From positions 1 through 43,620 of the forward strand of contig CADCMP010000013.1 of the NCBI GenBank assembly GCA_902802565.1: DNA of 43,620 bases. The letters run 5' to 3'. Below the pieces are notes generated by a model, which did not search any database, was not told the origin of the DNA, and was given only the letters and a program-made list of their open reading frames with translations. Positions within the stretch are counted from its first letter, which is position 1; every line of letters starts with the position of its first letter. This stretch comes from Oscillospiraceae bacterium. GTDB lineage: Bacteria > Bacillota > Clostridia > Oscillospirales > Oscillospiraceae. A program made the translations under genes and the position numbers. This document shows, in pieces, positions 17,476 through 26,007 of the stretch.

Positions 17476-19119
17476 ATGGTAAAATCATTAAAACCCATTA
17501 TCGTCCTTCTTCTGTTGAGTTTTTGCCTCTGGTTTCTCCAACCGGTGATTCATGTCTGGGCAGAGCCATCTTCCGAGACGGTTTCAGAATCGGCGGAAGA
17601 CGAGGAAGAAAAAACCGAGGAGGAAGACGAGGAGTCGGAAGAGAAAGAGGAGCCGGTAAAGACCGAGACCAACGATGATGGTCTTACCATGCCGACGCTC
17701 AATTCCAAAAGTATTCTTCTTATGGATCGCGATTCGGGAAAGATCCTGTATTCCCGCAATCCCGACAAAAAGATGGAACCGGCAAGTCTTACCAAGATCG
17801 TAACCTGCCTTCTTGCCGTAGAGGCCATAGAAGCCGGAACCATTTCCGAAGACGAAAAACTTGAGGCATCCAAACACTGTCTGGACGGGCTGAATGAAGA
17901 ATCTTCCTCCAGTGGTATCGTTCCCGGGGAGCGGCTTACGGTGAAGGATCTGCTTTACTGCGCCCTTCTCGGTTCTGCCGGAGAAGCCTGCAACGTCATT
18001 GCAGAAGCGCTTGCAGGCAGCATTTCGGATTTCGTCGATGAGATGAACGAACGGGTATTGGATCTTGGCTGTACCGGCACACACTTTGTCAACAGCCACG
18101 GAATGCCTGCAAATGATCATTATTCCACCGCCAGCGATATGATGCTCATCTCCACAGAGGCCATGAGTCATCCCCTGTTCGCAGAGATCTGTAACACCCC
18201 TTCCTATACGGTTCCTTCAACAAACAAATCCGATGAACGAGTCGTATACAATTCCAATGCCCTCATCTGTTCTCAGGGTATTTACGGCGGCAATTTCCTG
18301 TACAGCAACGCCTCCGGCATTAAAACCGGACACACCACAGCGGCGGGTTATTGCCTCTCCTCCACCGCAGAGAAAGACGGCGTTCGACTGATGTGTGTCG
18401 TGCTGGGAGGCGGAACCTCCATTCGGGACGATATGGCGACAGACTTTCAGAATTTTTCTGATACCATCCACCTGTATGACTGGGCCTTCGAGAACTACTC
18501 CTACTATACGGTCCTTCATTCCGATGATCTGGTAAAAGAGATCTCTCTTCTGTATGCGCCATCCGACGATTCCACCGTAACACTGCATCCGGACAAGGAT
18601 GTTTCCGTTCTTCTCCCTTCCAATGTGAATCCCGAGGATTTTGAGCTGAGGATCGCGCTTTATGAAGAGAACCCTGCCGCTCCGGTAGATGCCGATCAGG
18701 CAATGGGAGATGTTACGGTTTCTTTAAATGGTGTGGATTATGGGAAGGCAAAACTGCTGACGACCTCATCGGTTGACGTCTCTCAGTCTCAGATCCTGAT
18801 GGCACAGCTTCGGAAGGCCTTCGGACACACCTGGCTCTGGCTTCTCCTTCTGATCATCCTGCTGTTTATTCTTATCTATGCATTTCTGGTAATCAATTAC
18901 CGCCGCAAACGGCAGAGACAGCTGCAGAGAAAGCGTCAGCAGGCACAGGCCAGAATGCAGCAGAAAACACAGCAGGCACGAGAACGGATGGCTCCCAGAA
19001 CCGGGAAAATGCGAGACTATGATTCCTCCGGAAGACCAAAGGATCCAAACGCGGAAAAACATGACTATTTCGAAGAGTTTTTCCGAAACGAAGAGAAAAT
19101 GAATAAGAAACGTCGATAA
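17476..19119 (+). CDS. dacA: D-alanyl-D-alanine carboxypeptidase (DacA/DacF family), with acidic N-terminal and basic C-terminal extensions
   Basis: The 547-residue protein should trim the fifth D-Ala of peptidoglycan stem peptides outside the membrane. A signal or anchor helix spans about residues 7-26, followed by a very acidic low-complexity stretch (about 33-60). The peptidase S11 domain has Ser104 and Lys107 in EPASLTKIV and the KTG motif (Lys283-Gly285). The SxN motif reads Ser167-Ala168-Gly169 where family members have Asn (SAN or SGN). A membrane helix near residues 455-475 is followed by a Gln/Arg-rich basic cytoplasmic tail of about 70 residues, so both ends may be membrane-anchored. 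GGAG lies 9 bases before the ATG. Confidence 0.88.
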   Translation: MVKSLKPIIVLLLLSFCLWFLQPVIHVWAEPSSETVSESAEDEEEKTEEEDEESEEKEEPVKTETNDDGLTMPTLNSKSILLMDRDSGKILYSRNPDKKMEPASLTKIVTCLLAVEAIEAGTISEDEKLEASKHCLDGLNEESSSSGIVPGERLTVKDLLYCALLGSAGEACNVIAEALAGSISDFVDEMNERVLDLGCTGTHFVNSHGMPANDHYSTASDMMLISTEAMSHPLFAEICNTPSYTVPSTNKSDERVVYNSNALICSQGIYGGNFLYSNASGIKTGHTTAAGYCLSSTAEKDGVRLMCVVLGGGTSIRDDMATDFQNFSDTIHLYDWAFENYSYYTVLHSDDLVKEISLLYAPSDDSTVTLHPDKDVSVLLPSNVNPEDFELRIALYEENPAAPVDADQAMGDVTVSLNGVDYGKAKLLTTSSVDVSQSQILMAQLRKAFGHTWLWLLLLIILLFILIYAFLVINYRRKRQRQLQRKRQQAQARMQQKTQQARERMAPRTGKMRDYDSSGRPKDPNAEKHDYFEEFFRNEEKMNKKRR

Positions 19120-19135
19120 TTCCATCGTTTTCAAT

Positions 19136-19166
19136 GAGCAGGCTTTCCGGAGCCTGCTCTTCTTCT
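19136..19166 (+). terminator. Terminator after dacA
   Basis: GAGCAGGCT (19136-19144) pairs with AGCCTGCTC (19151-19159) over a 6-base loop, followed by TTCTTCTG. It lies 16 bases after the dacA stop. Confidence 0.7.
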
Positions 19167-19187
19167 GTCCGTTTCGCTCCACGGGGT

Positions 19188-19216
19188 TTGCAATCTTGGC
19201 CCAGATATGCTAATAT
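19188..19216 (+). promoter_or_regulatory. Promoter of typA
   Basis: TTGCAA (19188-19193), a 17-base spacer and TAATAT (19211-19216) place the start near 19223, about 55 bases before the typA ATG. Confidence 0.65.
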
Positions 19217-19278
19217 CCATTTTTGTGTGTAAGAAATAATGGAACAAAATTCATGCTGCAGGAAGGGATGCAACTACT

Positions 19279-21099
19279 ATGTCACAAATCCGAAATGTTG
19301 CTATTATCGCCCACGTCGACCACGGCAAGACGACCCTGGTCGATGAGATGTTGAAGCAGTCTGGCGTCTATCGCGAAAACCAGGAGATCGTTGAACGCGT
19401 CATGGACTCCAACGATCTGGAGCGGGAGCGCGGAATCACCATCATGGCAAAAAACACCGCGGTCACTTACGGTGACACGAAAATAAACATCGTTGACACT
19501 CCGGGCCACGCCGATTTCGGCGGAGAGGTGGAACGGATTCTGAAGATGGTCAACGGCGTTATTCTGCTGGTAGATGCCGCAGAAGGGCCCATGCCTCAGA
19601 CCCGTTTCGTTCTCAACCGTGCTTTGGAACTGGGACACCGGGTCATCGTCGTTATCAACAAGATTGATCGTCCCGACCAGCGTGTCCACGAAGTTATCGA
19701 TGAAGTCCTGGAGCTTCTTATCGACCTTAATGCCACGGATGAACAGCTGGACTCTCCCATGCTGTTCTGCTCCGGACGCCAGGGCACTGCCAGCTACTCC
19801 CCGGACGTGATCGGCACCGATCTGAAGCCACTGTTTGAAACGATTCTTGAATATATTCCCGCCCCGGAGCGAAATGTCGATGCGCCGTTCCAGATGCTTG
19901 TCTCCAATATTGACTACAACGAGTTCGTCGGCCGTATCGCCATCGGCCTGATTCAGCGCGGAACAATCCGTCAGAATCAGGAGATCGAAGTCAGCAATTT
20001 CCACACTCCTGATGAGCCGCCCCGCAAGGCAAAGGCCGTCTCCCTGTATGAGTTTGACGGTCTGGAGCGCAACCCCGTTACGGAGAGCTCTGCCGGAAAT
20101 ATTATAGCAATGAGCGGAATCGGTGATGTGACGATCGGAGATACGATCTGTGAAAAGGGACAGTCGGAAGCGCTGCCCTTTGTAAAGATTTCGGAACCGA
20201 CGCTGGAAATGACGTTTTCGGTCAACGACTCACCTTTCGCCGGAAGAGAAGGTAAATTCGTCACCTCCCGTCAGATCCGTGACCGCCTGTTCCGTGAGAC
20301 CCTGAAAGATGTTTCTCTCCGTGTTTCGGAGATTGAAAATGCCACGGACAGTTTTGCGGTCGCCGGCCGCGGCGAGATGAGCCTTTCCATTCTCATTGAA
20401 ACCATGCGTAGGGAAGGTTATGAATTTCAGGTCTCTCCTCCCCGCGTACTGTATCGCACCATTGACGGTCAGCAGTGTGAACCCATTGAGCGGGTCGTAG
20501 TTGACGTCCCCCAGGAATATGTCGGATCCGTCATTGAAAAGCTGGGTTCCCGCAAAGGGGAACTGCTGGAAATGACCCCTGTAGGCAAGCGCTCAAAAGT
20601 GGAGTTTCTTGTCCCGTCCCGCGGTCTGTTCGGATACCGCAACGAGTTTCTCACAGACACAAAGGGCGAAGGTATTCTGGCCTCTGTTTTTGAAAAATAT
20701 GAACCATATAAGGGAGATATTTCCCGACGCAATTCCGGTTCTCTGATAGCATATGAGACCGGAGAGAGCGTGACCTACGGTCTGTTTGCCGCGCAGGATC
20801 GAGGCGCACTGTTCATCGGCCCCGGCGTGCCGGTGTACGGCGGAATGATCGTGGGACAGTGTCCGAAACAGGAAGACATCACGGTCAATGTGTGTAAGAA
20901 AAAACAGCTGACAAATACCCGTGCCTCCGGCAGCGACGAAGCCCTTCGTCTGGTTCCGCCCAGAAGACTGAGCTTGGAACAGTGCCTGGAGTTTCTGGCA
21001 GACGACGAGCTTCTGGAGGTCACTCCGGAAAACCTCCGTCTGAGAAAAAGCATTCTGAACCACGAAAAGCGCATGAAGACCCTGATGCGCAACCGATAA
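19279..21099 (+). CDS. typA: Ribosome-associated GTPase TypA/BipA
   Basis: The 606-residue translational GTPase has the length and EF-G-like domain order of TypA/BipA, which acts in ribosome assembly and stress adaptation. Visible motifs are G1 AHVDHGKT, the switch I segment RERGITI, G3 [14 protein letters not shown] and G4 NKIDRPDQR, followed by the BipA-specific C-terminal domain ([21 protein letters not shown] and [15 protein letters not shown]). AGGAAGGG (19259-19267) lies 11 bases before the ATG. It is flanked by its own promoter and a terminator, so it is monocistronic. Confidence 0.97.
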   Translation: MSQIRNVAIIAHVDHGKTTLVDEMLKQSGVYRENQEIVERVMDSNDLERERGITIMAKNTAVTYGDTKINIVDTPGHADFGGEVERILKMVNGVILLVDAAEGPMPQTRFVLNRALELGHRVIVVINKIDRPDQRVHEVIDEVLELLIDLNATDEQLDSPMLFCSGRQGTASYSPDVIGTDLKPLFETILEYIPAPERNVDAPFQMLVSNIDYNEFVGRIAIGLIQRGTIRQNQEIEVSNFHTPDEPPRKAKAVSLYEFDGLERNPVTESSAGNIIAMSGIGDVTIGDTICEKGQSEALPFVKISEPTLEMTFSVNDSPFAGREGKFVTSRQIRDRLFRETLKDVSLRVSEIENATDSFAVAGRGEMSLSILIETMRREGYEFQVSPPRVLYRTIDGQQCEPIERVVVDVPQEYVGSVIEKLGSRKGELLEMTPVGKRSKVEFLVPSRGLFGYRNEFLTDTKGEGILASVFEKYEPYKGDISRRNSGSLIAYETGESVTYGLFAAQDRGALFIGPGVPVYGGMIVGQCPKQEDITVNVCKKKQLTNTRASGSDEALRLVPPRRLSLEQCLEFLADDELLEVTPENLRLRKSILNHEKRMKTLMRNR

Positions 21100-21106
21100 A
21101 CAGCAA

Positions 21107-21140
21107 AAAACTGCACCATCTTTTTTGATGGTGCAGTTTT
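21107..21140. terminator. Bidirectional terminator after typA
   Basis: AAAACTGCACCATC (21107-21120) and its exact complement (21127-21140) form a 14-bp stem around a T6 loop, with A and T tracts at the ends. It separates typA from the converging gene at 21158. Confidence 0.88.
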
Positions 21141-21157
21141 CTCTTTTGCTTTGTGGA

Positions 21158-21808
21158 TCAGCCCCGGAAACCAGTCGGCATTACGCTGTGAGCGCGCATA
21201 GCGATCTGATAGGTCTGATTCTGTCTGCGTACCCGGTTTGCCTCGTCATAATCAAAGTTGGGATCGGTGATAAACACCTGCTTTACATTGAGCACGCGGG
21301 GATTTTTCTTCATTTCCGCGATGTAGCTGTTTCCAAGTTGCCGGAAACTGATTCCCTTTTTCTGGACATCCCGGGAAATAAAGAGAACTTCATATTTTCC
21401 TGCCTGAAAATTGCTTTCCTCAATGCCCTGCGGATGGATGTGATGTTTGCTGTTTTGAAGATCAAGAATAGTATTGAACAGCTGGATCTCCGACAGTCCC
21501 TCATCATTCAGCACCATAAAGGTAATCCGCCCATAGGGAGCTCCGTCTTTTACTTCGCTCATATCGGGTCCGTATAGCAGGACCTGATCTTCAATTTCCA
21601 GAGAAGTATCTCCTGTCGGCACCGTATAGTTTACTCCACCGGGAAGCGAGCCTCCGATATTGATTCCGTCCTGCTCCAGCAGCAACACTTCATTTGAGTT
21701 TTCAAGAATATCGTTCTCATCATATTCCCAGACCGTAGGCGTCATTCCCTCAAACAGCGCGTTGGTCTTTTTGATGATTGCGTCGAACAACCGATCGTAT
21801 TGTACCAT
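21158..21808 (-). CDS. Conserved-looking soluble protein of unknown function (216 residues)
   Basis: I do not recognise a family. The protein begins MVQYDRLFDAIIKKTN and has no signal peptide or membrane helix. It is acidic in its first half (WEYDENDILENSNEV), has a Gly-rich turn (GINIGGSLPGG), a central part rich in predicted strands, a His-rich stretch (KHHIHPQG) and an Arg/Gln-rich C-terminus (ANRVRRQNQTYQ). No enzyme signature is clear. AAGGAAGGAG precedes the ATG, and a perfect TTGACA/TATAAT promoter lies just upstream, so expression is probably strong. It forms a single-gene unit between the typA terminator and cysK. Confidence 0.8.
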   Translation of the reverse strand: MVQYDRLFDAIIKKTNALFEGMTPTVWEYDENDILENSNEVLLLEQDGINIGGSLPGGVNYTVPTGDTSLEIEDQVLLYGPDMSEVKDGAPYGRITFMVLNDEGLSEIQLFNTILDLQNSKHHIHPQGIEESNFQAGKYEVLFISRDVQKKGISFRQLGNSYIAEMKKNPRVLNVKQVFITDPNFDYDEANRVRRQNQTYQIAMRAHSVMPTGFRG

Positions 21809-21839
21809 CGTTTTCTCCTTCCTTCTGGATCTTGTTGCG

Positions 21840-21869
21840 ATTATAGCGTATCTTTTAAATCGCTGTCAA
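21840..21869 (-). promoter_or_regulatory. Consensus promoter of the unknown gene at 21158-21808
   Basis: On the minus strand TTGACA (21864-21869) and TATAAT (21840-21845) are separated by 18 bases. Both hexamers match the sigma-A consensus exactly. The predicted start near 21833 leaves a 5' leader of only about 25 bases. Confidence 0.75.
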
Positions 21870-21885
21870 TTTTCCCGATCTCAGA

Positions 21886-22830
21886 TTACCAGGTAGGCGA
21901 TTCTTCAAACAGTGCCGTGGAAAGATAGCGGTCTCCTGTATCCGGAAGCAGAACCACTATGGTCTTTCCCGCATTTTCTTCTTTCTTGGCCAGTTCAATT
22001 CCTGCATACAGCGCCGCGCCAGCTGTGATTCCCCCAAGAAGTCCTTCTTTTTTGCCCAGTCTCCGTCCGCACTCATAGGCATCTTCATCACAGACGGTTA
22101 CGACTTCATCATAGACGGACGTATCCAGAACCTCTGGGATAAAACCGGCTCCGATTCCCTGCAGATTGTGCGGGCCTGCTTTTCCTCCGGACAGTACGGC
22201 AGAGGTGCTCGGTTCTACCGCTATCACTTTAACGCTCGCTTTCTTTTCTTTCAGATAGCGTCCCGTTCCGGTAATGGTGCCGCCGGTACCAACGCCGGCC
22301 ACGAAATAATCCACATCCCCTTCCGTATCTTCCCAGATCTCCGGACCCGTAGTCAGATAATGTGCTTCCGCATTGGCGGGATTTACAAACTGTCCGGGAA
22401 TAAATGCATCGGGTATCTCCTCTGCCAGTTCCTTTGCTTTTTCGATCGCTCCGGTCATACCTTTGGATCCCTCTGTCAGGACCAGTTCTGCGCCATATGC
22501 TTTCATCAGCTTTTTGCGTTCTTCGGACATGGTTTCCGGCATAACAATAATAGCCCGATATCCGCGTACTGCTGCTACAACAGCAAGTCCGATTCCAGTG
22601 TTGCCGGAAGTAGGCTCTATGATTACCGAACCTTTCTTCAGAAGTCCTTTTTTCTCCGCATCATCAATCAGATTTACCGCAACACGGTCCTTTACCGATC
22701 CTCCGGGGTTAAAGCTTTCCAGTTTTCCCAACAGTCTGGCTTTCAGGTTGAATTCCTGTTCCAGTCCTTTCAGCTCCATGAGAGGGGTCTTGCCGATCAG
22801 CTGCTCTGCAGAAGTGTAGATCTTTCCCAT
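21886..22830 (-). CDS. cysK: Cysteine synthase A (O-acetylserine sulfhydrylase)
   Basis: This 314-residue PLP enzyme makes cysteine from O-acetylserine and sulfide. The PLP lysine is Lys47 in FNPGGSVKDR, the substrate loop is PTSGNTGIGLA, the phosphate loop is GTGGTITGTG, and the C-terminal LLPDTGDRYLST is typical. Its length fits CysK rather than cystathionine beta-synthase. It lies 24 bases after mnmA on the same strand with its own RBS (AGGAGAAAGG), so it is the second gene of an mnmA-cysK unit. No separate promoter was seen. Confidence 0.95.
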   Translation of the reverse strand: MGKIYTSAEQLIGKTPLMELKGLEQEFNLKARLLGKLESFNPGGSVKDRVAVNLIDDAEKKGLLKKGSVIIEPTSGNTGIGLAVVAAVRGYRAIIVMPETMSEERKKLMKAYGAELVLTEGSKGMTGAIEKAKELAEEIPDAFIPGQFVNPANAEAHYLTTGPEIWEDTEGDVDYFVAGVGTGGTITGTGRYLKEKKASVKVIAVEPSTSAVLSGGKAGPHNLQGIGAGFIPEVLDTSVYDEVVTVCDEDAYECGRRLGKKEGLLGGITAGAALYAGIELAKKEENAGKTIVVLLPDTGDRYLSTALFEESPTW

Positions 22831-22854
22831 GATACAATCCTTTCTCCTCTATGT

Positions 22855-23916
22855 TTATTTCGTTCTTCCACTGTTCTTCATCGGAAGGATAGTTCCTCCT
22901 CCCAGCACAACATCTCCGTCATACAGAACCACACTCTGTCCTGGCGTGATAGCCCTCTGCGGCGCTTCAAAAACGATGTGTGCGGAATCTTCTCCTTCGG
23001 GATATACCGTACAGGGTTCTTCCTCGTGATGATATCGGATCTTTGCCCGGCAGCGCACGGGTTGGTTCGGAACGTTTCCTGCGATCCAGTTAAACTCGTC
23101 TGCATCCAGTTCCCGGCTAAACAGCTTTTCCCGGTGTCCCAGCACGACGGTGTTCTGTTCCGGGTTGATTTGGCACACATAAAGGGGTTCCGGGGCTGCG
23201 ATCCCAAGTCCTCTTCGCTGACCGACAGTATAGTGGATAATCCCCCGATGCGTACCCAGCACGGTTCCATCTTCATCTATAAACGGGCCTGGCCGGCTTC
23301 CTTCTTTTGTATATTCTTCAATAACGCGGGCATAATCTCCGTCCGGGACAAAACAGATATCCTGACTGTCTTTCTTTCGGGCATTGACGAACCCCCATGC
23401 TTCCGCCATCTCGCGGATCTCGGTCTTTTTGTATGTTCCCAGTGGAAACCGGCTCTTTCCAAGTTGTTCCTGTGAGAGCCGATACAGCATGTAGCTCTGA
23501 TCTTTTTTGCGATCCTCTGCTTTCTTCAGAAGGTACGTTTCCGTATCCTTTTCGATCTTAGCATAGTGTCCGGTAACGATCTTGTCACATTCCAGTTCCG
23601 CTGCCCGATCCAGGAGCTTTCCGAATTTCAACTTTTTATTGCACACGACACACGGATTCGGAGTCTGTCCGTGAAGATACGCCTGAATGAAGGACTCGAT
23701 GACCTCTTTTTTAAACTCATCCTGATAATCCGCTACATAGAAGGGGACCCCGAGCCGTTTGGCGACATCTCTTGCTGCGGCGGTATCATCGACACCAGCG
23801 CTCTTAGGAAACAGCGACATCGTCACTCCGACACATTCTTCTCCCTGTTCCTGCATCAGCCTTACAGCGACACTGGAATCCACACCTCCGCTCATTGCGA
23901 TCAATGCTTTTCCCAT
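22855..23916 (-). CDS. mnmA: tRNA-specific 2-thiouridylase
   Basis: The 353-residue enzyme puts the 2-thio group on U34 of Lys, Glu and Gln tRNAs. It has the PP-loop AMSGGVDSSVA, the catalytic cysteine in the TPNPCVVCN motif, the second redox cysteine in DSQDICFV, the tRNA-binding GHYAKIE region and the C-terminal barrel. ATG 23916 starts directly at MGKALIAMSGG as in homologs; the frame runs 29 codons further upstream, but the predicted promoter (23951-23979) lies inside that extension, so the longer start is wrong. The RBS is weak. Cotranscription with cysK links tRNA thiolation with cysteine supply. Confidence 0.95.
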   Translation of the reverse strand: MGKALIAMSGGVDSSVAVRLMQEQGEECVGVTMSLFPKSAGVDDTAAARDVAKRLGVPFYVADYQDEFKKEVIESFIQAYLHGQTPNPCVVCNKKLKFGKLLDRAAELECDKIVTGHYAKIEKDTETYLLKKAEDRKKDQSYMLYRLSQEQLGKSRFPLGTYKKTEIREMAEAWGFVNARKKDSQDICFVPDGDYARVIEEYTKEGSRPGPFIDEDGTVLGTHRGIIHYTVGQRRGLGIAAPEPLYVCQINPEQNTVVLGHREKLFSRELDADEFNWIAGNVPNQPVRCRAKIRYHHEEEPCTVYPEGEDSAHIVFEAPQRAITPGQSVVLYDGDVVLGGGTILPMKNSGRTK

Positions 23917-23950
23917 AGAATCGTCTCTTTCTTTTTTTCTGATTACTGGC

Positions 23951-23979
23951 ATCTTAGTCCCCACAGGTTTTTCTGTCAA
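23951..23979 (-). promoter_or_regulatory. Promoter of mnmA-cysK
   Basis: On the minus strand TTGACA (23974-23979), a 17-base spacer and TAAGAT (23951-23956) place the start near 23944, about 28 bases before the mnmA ATG. Confidence 0.7.
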
Positions 23980-24001
23980 TAGCACACCATAGCACGGGTG
24001 C

Positions 24002-24035
24002 AAAAAAAGGAGCCGTTCCTTGGAACGGCTCCTTT
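24002..24035 (-). terminator. Terminator of the sigma/anti-sigma operon
   Basis: AAAGGAGCCGTTCC (24006-24019) and its exact complement (24022-24035) form a 14-bp stem. The A-run at 24002-24008 gives a T-run on the minus strand, so it ends transcription coming from the anti-sigma gene. Confidence 0.85.
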
Positions 24036-24058
24036 GTCAGGATCTTCTCTTGCTTTGA

Positions 24059-25120
24059 TTATTCAGTCGCTTCTTCCATTGGGGGAAGTGACGGGGCTGC
24101 AGTAACATCCGGCGTTGGCGTTGGTGCCTGCGTTGCTGTGGGTGCCGGTTCCTCTGTCTCTGCAGGAGGAATCGTCGCAGTGGCAGTTGGCGTCGGATCC
24201 GGAGCCGTCGTCTGAGTCGGAGTCGGTTTCGGCGGCAACGTTACCGTTGTTGACGGTTTCGGCGCCGTTGTTGGTACCGGCTTGACGCTGGAGCCCGGAG
24301 TTGAACTGCTGGAGCCCGAGGTTGCCGGGGACGCGGTTTCCTTCGGTTCTTCCGTCGGAGTCACATCCTCCACAGCCTTTCCCGATTCGCCAAGATGTTC
24401 ACTGACCGTGCTGGACAGTTGACTCATTGACATCGTCGACAGGCTGTCGATCTTCGCCTCGGGAACAACATCGGCAATGGTCTGAATAAATGCCGCTTTT
24501 CCCTCTGAAATCCCATACTGATCTGCCAGTTCTTTCAGAGTGTCCTGGGATCTAAGGTGCTGTTTGTACACTTTCAGCTTGATCCCGCTGTCTTTCTGTG
24601 TGCTGACTGCCGCATCTACGGCAATCTTCTCCAGTTTCTGTGTGCGTTTATCATTGTTTCCAATCACGGAAATCAGGATTGCATTTTCCTTCTTGTTGAT
24701 GTATCCCTCATCGATCAAGGAAAGGACCGTTCCCCGCACAAAATCTTTGGGGGACGTTGCCTCCGCTTTCTCCTTTTCAAGAATCGTGGCTGCGTCCTTA
24801 TTCAATCCCTGATAGTTGACAACGTCTCCATAGCGGTTCACTTCGATCGCCACACTGGGATTGACATCGATCTGAATCACATCCGTTGGAATCTTGGTGG
24901 AGCGATAGCCGACGATTCCGGTGCCCAGCACCAAGACCAGAACGGCCGCCCAAGCCAGTTTCATCAGATTGGAAACCGCTCGTTTGTTCGTGCGGGTTTC
25001 CTGTTCTTTCTGATTCCTGGATGCCTGTATTCTTTCGAGTATGATATCAAAATTGTCCGGAGTAGCGGCACTGAATTCCTCGCGGATCAATGCCTCTAAT
25101 TCTTTGTCATTCAATATCAT
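24059..25120 (-). CDS. RsgI-like membrane anti-sigma factor with Pro/Thr-rich extracellular tail
   Basis: The protein has about 353 residues. The N-terminal cytoplasmic part (1-52) should bind the sigma factor; one membrane helix spans about 53-71. Just outside it lies the RsgI-type domain with IQIDVNPSVAIEVNRYG, whose Asn87-Pro88 bond corresponds to the autocleavage site known in RsgI proteins; the domain continues to about residue 230. The last 105 residues are Pro/Thr/Ser-rich low complexity (TPTPD-like repeats), with no carbohydrate-binding domain. The start is uncertain: ATG 25120 is only 2 bases after AGGTGG, whereas TTG 25114 would have 8-base spacing. It overlaps the sigma gene end, so translation is coupled. 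Confidence 0.85.
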   Translation of the reverse strand: MILNDKELEALIREEFSAATPDNFDIILERIQASRNQKEQETRTNKRAVSNLMKLAWAAVLVLVLGTGIVGYRSTKIPTDVIQIDVNPSVAIEVNRYGDVVNYQGLNKDAATILEKEKAEATSPKDFVRGTVLSLIDEGYINKKENAILISVIGNNDKRTQKLEKIAVDAAVSTQKDSGIKLKVYKQHLRSQDTLKELADQYGISEGKAAFIQTIADVVPEAKIDSLSTMSMSQLSSTVSEHLGESGKAVEDVTPTEEPKETASPATSGSSSSTPGSSVKPVPTTAPKPSTTVTLPPKPTPTQTTAPDPTPTATATIPPAETEEPAPTATQAPTPTPDVTAAPSLPPMEEATE

Positions 25121-25682
25121 CACCACCTATTGTTCTTCTCATTTTTTCAAGAGAACGCTTGTATTTCGTCAGCACGGTGGGAAGAGGAATTTTCATGATC
25201 TCCGCAATCTCACGGTGTTTCATTCCGGTCATCGCATGCAGAATAACGATCTGCCGATCCTCGTCCTTCAATTCACTCAAGGCTTTCCGTAGCATGAGCC
25301 GACGGTCACTTTGGGCAAAATCATCTGTCTTCGCCACATCCATATAGTCCTCTAACGAAGAATTGCGGTTATCCATCCGCTTCAGCTTCATCAGGGCTAT
25401 ATTCTTTGTGATGGTCATGATCCAGGCCATGGGTTTTCCCTGTGACACATACTTATTTGCATTCTGTGCGATATTCACGAAGGCGTCCTGCATAACATCT
25501 TCGGCTGTTGTCGGATTCTGAACTACGGACAATGCAAACGTATAGACTGCTGATGAGACCCGTTCATAAAGATCTCTCAGTGCATCCATATCGCCTTCCG
25601 CCAGCTTCTGCAGCAGAAGATCCAGGATCTCGGCATCGCTCAGGCTGCTGATATTCTCTTTTTCGGAAATCGAGTGGTTCAT
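25107..25682 (-). CDS. ECF-type RNA polymerase sigma factor
   Basis: This 191-residue sigma-70 family protein has region 2 (about 30-95: LRDLYERVSSAVYTFAL, then TTAEDVMQDAFVNIAQ) and region 4 (about 130-185: LSELKDEDRQIVILH, then HREIAEIMKIPLPTVLTKYKR helix-turn-helix), with no region 1.1 or 3 domain, so it is of the ECF type and not classical SigI. The start at MNHS (25682) has GGGAG 9 bases upstream; another ATG 3 codons earlier is too close to it. The stop lies inside the anti-sigma start. Targets are unknown; the secreted SLH lipase at 34.6 kb is one speculative candidate. Confidence 0.9.
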   Translation of the reverse strand: MNHSISEKENISSLSDAEILDLLLQKLAEGDMDALRDLYERVSSAVYTFALSVVQNPTTAEDVMQDAFVNIAQNANKYVSQGKPMAWIMTITKNIALMKLKRMDNRNSSLEDYMDVAKTDDFAQSDRRLMLRKALSELKDEDRQIVILHAMTGMKHREIAEIMKIPLPTVLTKYKRSLEKMRRTIGGDDIE

Positions 25683-25778
25683 AAAAACCATCTCCCTTCC
25701 CTATAATAATAAATCGCAAGGTGGTCGTTTTATTGCAAAGTTCCTAAAGAAATCTTAACCTTTTTTTCTTATGCGGTG

Positions 25779-25803
25779 AAAGCCAGTCCTCAGGACTGGC
25801 TTT
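25779..25803 (-). terminator. Hairpin downstream of tRNA-Leu
   Basis: AAAGCCAGTCCT (25779-25790) and its exact complement (25792-25803) form a near-perfect palindrome directly after the tRNA CCA end on the minus strand. A short GGCTTT end with no long T-run follows, so it may be a terminator or a 3' processing signal. Confidence 0.6.
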
Positions 25804-25804
25804 C

Positions 25805-25893
25805 TGGTGCCGGTAGCCGGGGTCGAACCGGCACGATGTTTTGTCATCGAGGGATTTTAAGTCCCTTGCGTCTGCCAATTCCGCCATACCGGC
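25805..25893 (-). tRNA. tRNA-Leu (anticodon UAA)
   Basis: On the minus strand the acceptor stem GCCGGTA pairs with TACCGGC, the D-loop region is TGGCGGAATTGGCAGACGC, the anticodon stem GGGA/TCCC encloses loop CTTAAAA with anticodon TAA (25857-25859), a long class II variable arm (CGATGACAAAACATCG) follows, and the T-loop is GGTTCGACCCC. CCA is encoded (25805-25807). The long variable arm and UAA identify leucine. Confidence 0.96.
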
Positions 25894-25907
25894 GTTGGAA
25901 CAGTGTT

Positions 25908-25937
25908 AATTTACCATTTCGTAAAGGGCGATGTCAA
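25908..25937 (-). promoter_or_regulatory. Promoter of tRNA-Leu
   Basis: On the minus strand TTGACA (25932-25937), an 18-base spacer and TAAATT (25908-25913) place the start near 25901, 8 bases before the mature tRNA 5' end. Confidence 0.65.
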
Positions 25938-25952
25938 GAGTCCCTCTTTTCC

Positions 25953-25981
25953 TTGCGATTTGTCTGACTGAATGATATTAT
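25953..25981 (+). promoter_or_regulatory. Promoter of the recJ-rel operon
   Basis: TTGCGA (25953-25958), a 17-base spacer and TATTAT (25976-25981) place the start near 25988, about 60 bases before recJ. Confidence 0.65.
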
Positions 25982-26007
25982 TAACTTGCTTATTACTATA
26001 TTATAAG

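Noticed and set aside
24059-24420. Repetitive Pro/Thr codons considered as a CRISPR or DNA repeat array
   Set aside because: The repeats are irregular at DNA level and lie in the coding frame of the anti-sigma tail; there are no constant repeats with unique spacers anywhere in the window.
25690-25770. ECF-type autoregulated promoter for the sigma operon
   Set aside because: A GGAAC element exists on the minus strand, but the CGAC-like -10 lies only 12 bases after it, too close for known ECF promoters; no convincing pair was found.
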